A stretch of DNA of 28,409 bases from DAOUMU01 sp034409055. Lineage in GTDB: Bacteria; Chloroflexota; Anaerolineae; 4572-78; J111. The translations under genes were made by a program, and so were the position numbers. Below, in pieces: positions 15,284 through 21,265 of the stretch (its first letter is position 1; the number at the start of each line of letters is the position of its first letter). The stretch is taken from NCBI GenBank assembly GCA_034409055.1, contig DAOUMU010000481.1:1-28409 (forward strand), given 5' to 3'. Under the pieces are notes generated by a model, which had not been told where the DNA came from, did not search any database, and was given only the letters and a program-made list of their open reading frames with translations.

Positions 15284-15376
15284 TTAAGAACTAAAATTCT
15301 TGTAGAAGTGCAGAGCAAAGAAAAGTATGGAGCTCATTAAAAGAAACTTCACATAGAGGAGAGGCAGGAAGATGTT

Positions 15377-16249
15377 ATGCAAGATGAACCGAGTAGAACA
15401 GCAGAAACCGCCGCTGCATCTCGGTCACTTGAATCACAAAAACCTGCAGATCAACGCATATGCTATGATCCGTTTGCAGAAAAGTTTCTGAGCCCGACTT
15501 TTACCCTGTTTGGTGAAACTCGGGTTCCCAAATTCTTGGCGAATTGGATGTATGAACGGATGCTCCCAGGTTTTTTTGGATTCACGGTTGCCCGAACCCG
15601 ACATATCGATGAGATTGTACAAACGTGTGTTGAAAATGGACTCGAACAACTGGTCATTTTGGGAGCGGGATATGATTCCAGAGCCTATCGGTTTGAGCAA
15701 CTTAAAGAACAGGCCAGAGTTTTTGAGGTCGATCATCCGGCAACGCAGCAGGTAAAAGTCACTAAACTCAAGGAAATTCTTGGCTCACTGCCCAATCATG
15801 TCGTTCTGGTTCCGATTGACTTTACTCAACAAACATTGAGCCAACGATTATTTGAAAGTGGTTATGAAAGACAGCGAAAGACCTTGTTTATTTGGGAAGG
15901 TGTCACATATTATATGACGCCGGAAGCGGTTGACATCACATTAGCGTTTGTGGTGGACAATTCTGGAAAAGGAAGCTCCATAGTTTTTGATTATACTTAT
16001 CCCTGCGTGATAGAGGGGGCCTGTACACGGCGAGAAGCAAAGATGTTTTTGAGAGGTGCTGATAATTTTGGGGAGCCATTGCGTTTTGGTATTGTGGAAG
16101 GTACCATTGAGAGTTTTCTGATGCAACGCGGCTTTGGTCAAGTGAACAACGTGACCAATGAATGGCTAAAACAACGCTATTTCACAGGAGCCAACCGAAA
16201 GAGGAGGATCACTCCTATTTTTGAAATTGCTCATACCATTACGCAGTAA
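15377..16249 (+). CDS. SAM-dependent methyltransferase, LCMT/PPM1-like
   Basis: 290 aa. The Rossmann-type SAM site is LVILGAGYDSRAYR (GAGYDSR at 96-102), followed by the acidic strand end FEVDHPATQ (116-124) and FIWEGVTYYM at 171-180, which together mark the leucine-carboxyl-methyltransferase-like family (TIGR00027 type). Members methylate varied small molecules, often in secondary metabolism; the substrate here is unknown. The coding sequence is more AT-rich than citrate synthase and mutS, suggesting separate ancestry. GGAAG precedes the start. There is no partner gene; downstream is a repeat-rich gap. Confidence 0.88.
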   Translation: MQDEPSRTAETAAASRSLESQKPADQRICYDPFAEKFLSPTFTLFGETRVPKFLANWMYERMLPGFFGFTVARTRHIDEIVQTCVENGLEQLVILGAGYDSRAYRFEQLKEQARVFEVDHPATQQVKVTKLKEILGSLPNHVVLVPIDFTQQTLSQRLFESGYERQRKTLFIWEGVTYYMTPEAVDITLAFVVDNSGKGSSIVFDYTYPCVIEGACTRREAKMFLRGADNFGEPLRFGIVEGTIESFLMQRGFGQVNNVTNEWLKQRYFTGANRKRRITPIFEIAHTITQ

Positions 16250-16289
16250 TCTTTTCACTTGTACATCAAACCAGAATTTGGCTTGCCAG

Positions 16290-16333
16290 CGGGGTAAAAA
16301 ATAATTTCCGCTTGATGTTGCTAGCCAACTCGT
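16290..16333 (+). repeat. Dispersed 44-bp repeat, copy B
   Basis: Matches the first 44 bases of the window at 41 positions. It lacks the heptamer hairpin and inverted end that follow copy A, so the 44-bp block seems to be a unit of its own. It lies 41 bp after the methyltransferase gene. Confidence 0.8.
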
Positions 16334-16391
16334 GAACCCATTCTATTTGATAACGCGAGTGATAACACAAATGTTCTAAGAGAGTAAATCA

Positions 16392-16463
16392 ATCCCGATA
16401 AAAATATATTCCGGTTTCCTGATAATGCTGGACATCAAGGGTGATTTGTAGTATTATCGGGAT
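16392..16463. repeat. Inverted repeat in intergenic gap
   Basis: ATCCCGATAA at 16392-16401 and TTATCGGGAT at 16454-16463 are exact inverted copies 52 bp apart. There is no gene here; the 499-bp gap between the methyltransferase and the SecD-like gene otherwise holds the 44-bp repeat and the MITE-like element. Confidence 0.5.
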
Positions 16464-16553
16464 GCCTGATAAAAAAATGTAGCAGTTTCCCGCTAATAAA
16501 AAGTTAGCTGGTTCGCAGAAATAGGAAATATCATAAATTCAGTAATTATCAAA

Positions 16554-16724
16554 CTATACTGAAATCAGAATGAGAACGATACTTTTGGGAGTGCTCAACC
16601 GGCTGTATTTCGACGAGGAACGAGGAGAAATCTTCCAGGTTGGATTGTAGCACTTGTAGCGTAAAGATTTCTCACTTCGCTCGAAATGACAAAAAGTTCT
16701 GGTTTCAAACTAATTTCAGTATAG
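16554..16724. mobile_element. MITE-like palindromic element
   Basis: CTATACTGAAATCAG (16554-16568) is inverted at 16710-16724 with 14 of 15 positions matching, giving terminal inverted repeats of a 171-bp unit. Nested inside is a second imperfect palindrome: GAGGAACGAGGAGAAATCTT in the left arm (16606-16634) and AAGATTTCTCACTTCGCTCG in the right arm (16664-16690). The inner sequence resembles a hairpin repeat family common in environmental bacterial genomes. It is non-coding. It ends 25 bp upstream of the SecD-like start, so it probably supplies part of that gene's 5' region. Confidence 0.65.
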
Positions 16725-16748
16725 AAGAGGGATAAGGAAAAGAAAACA

Positions 16749-17495
16749 TTGAACACAAAGATTCTTGTTTGGATTGGCATAGGATTTAGCGTACTTTGTC
16801 TGGTATCGGGCCTTGTTGTGTCGGTAATAATATTCTTTGGAGAGGCATTGGACAACCCGCCACTACGCATCATTTTAGAGGCTGATCTGGCTGAAGGACA
16901 AGAACTACCGGAAGGCGCTATGGAGGCCGCTCAAGCTGTGATAGAGCATCGTCTCAACAACCTGGGCTTAACCCGGTCAACAGTTCAGCGTCAGGATAAC
17001 AACCAAATTAGGGTAGAGTTATTTAATGTCTCCAATCCTGAATTGACCATAAAAACTATTCACCAGACAGGCTTGTTAGAGTTTGTAGATGCAGGCCACA
17101 CCTCGATTCCCGAAGGGACGCTCATCAAAACCTCCCTTAGCAACGATCTTGATCCGGCAAGCAAGGTTTACGAAACCATTATCACCTCTGGTGATCTAGA
17201 CCAAATTAGTAATGCCGGTATCAATTCTGCCACACGCCTGCTTGAAATCAACTTCAGCCTCAAGCCGGAAGGCCAGCAAAACCTCAGTGATTACACAGGG
17301 GCTAACGTAGGTAACTTTTTGTGTATAGTGCTAGATAAGGTAGTATTATCCTGTCCCCGCGTTAGCGGCAGAATTGATTCCAACGGAGTTATAACTCTGC
17401 CCGACACCAGTCTGGAAGAAGGACAGACTCTGTCAATTCAATTGCGTTCCGGCGCTCTGCCTGTACCGCTCAAGGTGATTTCAGTAAGCGAATAA
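16749..17495 (+). CDS. SecD-like protein reduced to one helix and the periplasmic domain
   Basis: 248 aa. One N-terminal membrane helix (about 5-31) is followed by the P1 region of SecD: AAQAVIEHRLNNLG (60-73), STVQRQDNNQIRVEL, TGLLEFVDAG (107-116), and then the second P1 part with FSLKPEGQQNLSDYT, LDKVVLSCPRVSG and LRSGALPVPLKV at 232-243. A full SecD continues here into five further helices carrying the proton-coupled machinery; this protein stops. SecD assists the Sec translocon in pulling proteins across the membrane, but this shortened form cannot do that alone and may be a paralogue with another role. The start is a TTG with AAGGA upstream. Unlike mutS and gltA it is AT-rich. Confidence 0.8.
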   Translation: MNTKILVWIGIGFSVLCLVSGLVVSVIIFFGEALDNPPLRIILEADLAEGQELPEGAMEAAQAVIEHRLNNLGLTRSTVQRQDNNQIRVELFNVSNPELTIKTIHQTGLLEFVDAGHTSIPEGTLIKTSLSNDLDPASKVYETIITSGDLDQISNAGINSATRLLEINFSLKPEGQQNLSDYTGANVGNFLCIVLDKVVLSCPRVSGRIDSNGVITLPDTSLEEGQTLSIQLRSGALPVPLKVISVSE

Positions 17496-17571
17496 CGGCT
17501 CTTTTACCAAAAACACCAAAATGGTCATCCTTCTTGGATAGGTAACTGTGAGACGCAAAGGCACACCCCAA

Positions 17572-17886
17572 ATGAGTAAAAATACAAGCTACAGCGACGG
17601 CAACTCTTGGACAGGCATTAATATCTTCATAAAAATAGGTACTTTTTTGGTCATTCTGGAATCGGTATGGATGCTGCTTCCATTTGCCGGATTTCTTTAT
17701 GGCACAATCTTGCCCATCGAGTTGTTAAGCCGCAGTCCATACACGACCCGATTGGTTCATTTTATTTTTCCCACCCATACCCTATTTCCACTGGGCCTCC
17801 TCCTGATTCTGATAGGGCTTTTAGGGGATTCCGGCTTTTTATTCCCAAAATGCCCGATACGGAAAAATTTCACAATCAACCTATAA
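17572..17886 (+). CDS. Small membrane protein of unknown function
   Basis: 104 aa from the ATG at 17572; a GTG at 17548 is an alternative. Two hydrophobic segments are seen, NIFIKIGTFLVILESVWMLL with the following FAGFLYG, and LFPLGLLLILIGLLG, separated by a polar stretch with YTTRLVHFIFPTH. The C-terminus (LFPKCPIRKNFTINL) looks abrupt, and an overlapping frame stays open beyond it, so a frameshifted or decaying gene is possible. Family not recognised. It follows the SecD-like gene by 76 bp on the same strand. Confidence 0.45.
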   Translation: MSKNTSYSDGNSWTGINIFIKIGTFLVILESVWMLLPFAGFLYGTILPIELLSRSPYTTRLVHFIFPTHTLFPLGLLLILIGLLGDSGFLFPKCPIRKNFTINL

Positions 17887-18105
17887 ATTCACAACATTTT
17901 CCAGGATTTTGCTCCCAAATGGGCTAGAACTTCTGCCAGTTACGTTATTTATCCTGTATTTCAAGCTAATTTTGAGTCTGAAAATATAAACGAAGACGCT
18001 ATACAAAAAACGAGCGTTTTGCCTTAAGATGGATGATCCCTTTGGTCTCATCCAGTGCAGTCATCCGTCCGGCTGAGAATTCCAGAGTGCCAGGGTATTT
18101 CGCCC

Positions 18106-18155
18106 AGAAAGTTACGGTTATCAACTCATAATCAGCCTCCAAACCGTAACTTTCT
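18106..18155. repeat. Perfect 14-bp inverted repeat
   Basis: AGAAAGTTACGGTT (18106-18119) and AACCGTAACTTTCT (18142-18155) are exact inverted copies around a 22-base loop. It lies in the 373-bp gene-free stretch after the small membrane protein, together with the palindrome at 18224. No other feature is seen in that stretch. Confidence 0.7.
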
Positions 18156-18223
18156 GTTCAGATGCCCCCGCTGGTCCTTTTACTGCGTCTATGTCCAGTT
18201 CTACGCAGGTAATTTTACAAAAA

Positions 18224-18259
18224 AACATTACGTCCATAAGTACTTACGGACGTAATGTT
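18224..18259 (-). terminator. 36-bp near-perfect palindrome, terminator-like on the minus strand
   Basis: AACATTACGTCC pairs with GGACGTAATGTT, and the centre ATAAGTACTTAC is also palindromic apart from one mismatch pair. On the minus strand the stem is followed at once by a run of T (TTTTT then GTAAAATT), the form of a rho-independent terminator, although no confident minus-strand gene ends here. It directly precedes the first integron-like core site, so it may instead be part of a folded recombination site. Confidence 0.5.
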
Positions 18260-18281
18260 CCGCTCAAATATAAGTTAGCTG
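18260..18281 (+). other. Integron-type core site (R'), site a
   Basis: CCGCTCAAATATAAGTTAGCTG. The 3' part GTTAGCT fits the attC R' consensus GTTRRRY except for one position, and the preceding CCGCTCAA matches the flank of sites b and c. GTTAGCTG is the exact reverse complement of CAGCTAAC at 18891-18898, as expected for the two ends of one gene cassette. Its own left half (R'') is not clearly recognisable upstream. Confidence 0.6.
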
Positions 18282-18890
18282 TTCGTTGAGAAAACAGAAG
18301 CATGCAAAAACCGGGGGTTGAAATATGGGCGGCGAAAGGACAGCTGCATCCCCGCCGTGCTGTTGATTGAAAGAAATGGCCGCCAGCTAACAGGTGTTAG
18401 TCGCAGTCAGGGCTACGATAAGTTTTACCTATCGTAAGGTCGTGTTGTTAAGTATAAAGCCGCTGAACCGAAACAGACAGAGCCACCCCGCAAAGCGGCA
18501 GGGGTTTATCTTTTTGGCCCTTGTTTAGATTCGATAAGGTCGGGCCAAAAAGATAATTCCTCCTGAGCCGCCTTGCTCCGAATGAAGGCGGCAACCAAAA
18601 ACGGGGGGTGGCTGGTGGTTGGGGCGGGTTGTCAATGCCAGGGTGGTGGGGCGGCAAAGCGGACACGGTGCTGGGGACTACCGCCAAAAACGCCAGCAGG
18701 TGGTGGTAATCGAAGAAAGCGGCGTGTGGGAAGGAACTGGACAGACAAGGGGCCAGGGCCTGGCGTTCTTGGCGGGCCATTGAGGGGGCAGGGGCAAAGG
18801 GAAGGCGGAGAACATTAAGGGAAACGGAAGGAACAGGAGAGCGAAAGGTTCAGGGCAAAAAGAAAAGAGAGGTACTGGCAGGCCGGGCCA
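18282..18890 (+). other. Body of first cassette, apparently non-coding
   Basis: No convincing gene is present in these 609 bases; the open frames on either strand are low-complexity and Gly/Arg or Pro rich. The segment holds a second CAGCTAAC at 18384-18391 followed after four bases by GTTAGTC, which looks like a collapsed core site; a perfect 15-bp inverted repeat TTATCTTTTTGGCCC (18506-18520) / GGGCCAAAAAGATAA (18542-18556); and from about 18590 to 18890 a very purine-rich, strongly G-over-C stretch. It may encode a structured RNA or be a decayed gene. Confidence 0.5.
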
Positions 18891-19078
18891 CAGCTAACAA
18901 ATCGTTGCACGCGAGCGCCCAAGCTGCGTTTAATTGAAGCGAGTGTTTGATTGGAACTGGTCTGGCCCGCCAAGTTGGGGTAAAATCAGGGTGTATTCGC
19001 TGGTGAAGGGGTGTTTCATGACCCATCTCACCTGTAGGCGAAGATTCGCCGTGCGCCGCGTGAACTTAAGCGTTAGCT
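18891..19078 (+). other. Complete attC recombination site (site b)
   Basis: The site has every element of an integron attC. R'' is CAGCTAAC (18891-18898), a 5-base spacer AAATC follows, then L'' GTTGCACGCG (18904-18913). At the other end L' is CGCGTGAAC (19057-19065), a 6-base spacer TTAAGC, and R' GTTAGCT (19072-19078). R''/R' pair over GCTAAC/GTTAGC; L''/L' pair over nine bases with a single extra base in L'', the extrahelical base that sets strand choice in known attC sites. At 188 bp it is long for an attC. Recognition is by structure and resemblance to 59-base elements. Confidence 0.75.
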
Positions 19079-19152
19079 TGTTGCTTTTTACCCTGCGGCT
19101 ATTGTAAGATGGTTTTTTGAATATTGTCTCCTTGATGGGCACACGGTTTTTA

Positions 19153-19185
19153 AGGCCTGACAAGTTTGAGAAACCTGTCAGGCCT
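19153..19185 (-). terminator. Hairpin after the lipoprotein gene
   Basis: AGGCCTGACA (19153-19162) and TGTCAGGCCT (19176-19185) form a perfect 10-bp stem with a 13-base loop, eight bases after the end of the minus-strand PEBP-fusion gene. No proper T-run follows (TTAAAAACC), so it may act as an mRNA-stabilising hairpin or weak terminator. Confidence 0.6.
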
Positions 19186-19193
19186 CTGTTAAT

Positions 19194-21209
19194 TTAGGGT
19201 GCAAATAAAAAATCAGTGTTGGAAATATCCGGCATGGCGATAGGCTGAGAGTACAGATAGGCCCCGGATGGATGGTTCATCTCCCCCAGTAAGTCGCTGC
19301 GGAGTGCCATCAGTTGTGCTTTCTGCTCGCTAGTGAGGGTTTGATTGACCTGAGCAAAGTTGACCGCAAAGTTATAGACAATAGCACCGTCCAGTTCACC
19401 GTATTTCTCCATCAAACTCAGCACGGCGTCACGCTCTACTGACTCGCCGGTCATAAATTGCCGTAAGCCCGTGGAAACTTCACGCCGCATTTCCACAATC
19501 TCCTGTAGATAGGGCCGCTGAGTGTCTACCAGACTTGTCACCAACCGGGTTTGGTCGGAGGTCAAGGTTTCCAGAAAGGTTCGGCCCATATCACCAGTCA
19601 GGTTGGAGGCTATGGTGTAGTTGGGGTTGCTCATCGCCGGGGCGTCTTTCAGATAGAAGGAGCCGAAGTAAGTCCCCTGCCGTTCCGGGCAAAAGTAGAC
19701 ATCCGCCTCCACCGAGCCGGCGTACCAACTGAACATATCGCCGGCGTAGGTCATCACCGCTACTTTTACATCACGGTCAAGTCCGCGCAGTTCCTCCGGT
19801 TCCTCCACCTCCGGCCAGTCGAGCATGCCCTGCCCCACCATTGCATCGAGATAAGCGCGTTGGTCGGCATCCAGGACATTGAGCAAGCCACCCATCACCT
19901 GTGCCCGTTCAAAACTAATCTCACCATCCAGCCGGTACAACTCTGCCGAGTAGGATTTTACCGCCTCTTCATTTAGCCCGGTACTCCCCACCGGTAAATC
20001 TCCTTCCAGCAAACGACGAAAAGCTTGCATCAGGACAAAGCGATTGTAGCCGTACCGGTTAATGTCGTCCACCTGGCTTTCGGCCAACGTTATCAGTTCG
20101 GCGCGCTGGGCCGGGGTGAGAACATACAGCATATTGAGCGAGGCACGGGTCAGAAAGTCGGTGTTGTGGCCCATTTCGGTGGGGTCGTTATCTCGCAGGT
20201 ATTGAAAGCCCCAAAAGTCGGCCACTTTACCGGGCGGGAAGAAAGAATCTGCGCCCAAATCGCCGGTCAGAAAGGCCAGCGCATCAAAGGCGATGGTCAT
20301 GCCCTGGGCCTGGTCGGAGATGGCCTGCTCGATGTTCATTTCGCGCGGGCCGCCGGGCGGGTCGCCGGGAGGATTGCCGTTGCCCGGCGGGTCGCTTTGT
20401 CCATTGCGGTTGGGAGCACAAGCTACGGTGTCTTGTTCGGCTTCACACACGCCCGTATGGAAACCGTTTTGGTCGGTGAACTCGCAAGACGCATTTTCGG
20501 TCTTGCCGCTACAGGCGGCAAAGGCTTCGGGCGGGGGAGTCCTGTGGCCCTGTTGTTGGGATTGCGCCGGGTCAGGTGGTTGGGAGAGCTGGGCTTGCGG
20601 GTCATCCATGCCCTGGCGCGCGTAGACCACGTTCAGTTCAGCGCTGGCCAGCGTGATGTTTTGGATGGCCGCCAGCAGGGTATCGCGGTCCACTTCGGCG
20701 GCAGGGACGGCAAGCTGCGGCTGGGCCGAAAGAGCGTAGACGGTGTACGTGTAGCTTTTGTCGCCGGGGCCTTTGGAGCATGGCGGCGAGTATTCGGCCC
20801 GCCCGTTGTTGACGTTGTTGCCCAGGGTGCCGATGCCGCTGGTATTTTTGGGCAGGCTGGTTACATTTGCCGGGAGATTGTAGAGTACCCAATACCAGTG
20901 GACATCATCCGGGGCGGCCACATGGTGCATAATGACGGCGTAGCCCACCGTTCCGGCAGGTGCTCCGCTCCAGGCTAGCGGAAGCGTGGCCCCGCCCCCA
21001 TCGCATGTGTATTCAATGGGCAGGCGTCCGCCTTCAACAACGTCGGGGCTGGTCAGGGTGAAGGTGTTTCCTGTGTCCGGCGAGCCAGGCACAATTGCTG
21101 TTTTCGGAGCGCTGACCGGTTTAGTTGAAGCGGGCGGTGGCGCGGCGCCTGCCACACAGGCGGACAATAGAGCTATGAAGACAAACAGGTATAAAATTTT
21201 GCTTTTCAT
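19194..21209 (-). CDS. Secreted lipoprotein: PEBP domain fused to LTxxQ-repeat domain
   Basis: 671 aa. The N-terminus is a lipoprotein signal with lipobox LLSAC (C18). Residues about 48-198 form a YbhB/YbcL-type phosphatidylethanolamine-binding domain (IEYTCDGGGATLPLAWSGAP, HWYWVLYNLP, GDKSYTYTVYAL). A Pro/Gln/Gly-rich linker with four to five cysteines follows. From about 292 onward is a helical domain, unknown to me, with repeated LTxxQ-like helix starts (LTPAQRAELI, LTSDQTRLVT, LTSEQKAQLM) reminiscent of the Spy/CpxP motif, plus a conserved YFCPERQGTYFGSFYLKD. The same domain is in the neighbouring gene. The start has AAAGGAACCAACC before ATG. It is the second gene of a minus-strand operon, 56 bp after its neighbour. 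Confidence 0.8.
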   Translation of the reverse strand: MKSKILYLFVFIALLSACVAGAAPPPASTKPVSAPKTAIVPGSPDTGNTFTLTSPDVVEGGRLPIEYTCDGGGATLPLAWSGAPAGTVGYAVIMHHVAAPDDVHWYWVLYNLPANVTSLPKNTSGIGTLGNNVNNGRAEYSPPCSKGPGDKSYTYTVYALSAQPQLAVPAAEVDRDTLLAAIQNITLASAELNVVYARQGMDDPQAQLSQPPDPAQSQQQGHRTPPPEAFAACSGKTENASCEFTDQNGFHTGVCEAEQDTVACAPNRNGQSDPPGNGNPPGDPPGGPREMNIEQAISDQAQGMTIAFDALAFLTGDLGADSFFPPGKVADFWGFQYLRDNDPTEMGHNTDFLTRASLNMLYVLTPAQRAELITLAESQVDDINRYGYNRFVLMQAFRRLLEGDLPVGSTGLNEEAVKSYSAELYRLDGEISFERAQVMGGLLNVLDADQRAYLDAMVGQGMLDWPEVEEPEELRGLDRDVKVAVMTYAGDMFSWYAGSVEADVYFCPERQGTYFGSFYLKDAPAMSNPNYTIASNLTGDMGRTFLETLTSDQTRLVTSLVDTQRPYLQEIVEMRREVSTGLRQFMTGESVERDAVLSLMEKYGELDGAIVYNFAVNFAQVNQTLTSEQKAQLMALRSDLLGEMNHPSGAYLYSQPIAMPDISNTDFLFAP

Positions 21210-21265
21210 TGGTTGGTTCCTTTCAATGGATTGGTGGAGCGATTGGCCCCTATTCGTTTTTACGG

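Noticed and set aside
18448..18818. Overlapping open frames on both strands in the first cassette
   Set aside because: Both are low-complexity (Gly/Arg-rich or Pro-rich) consequences of purine-biased DNA, lack ribosome sites and match no family I know.
18930..19163. 77-codon minus-strand frame
   Set aside because: It lies across the attC site, whose structure explains the sequence better; no start signal.
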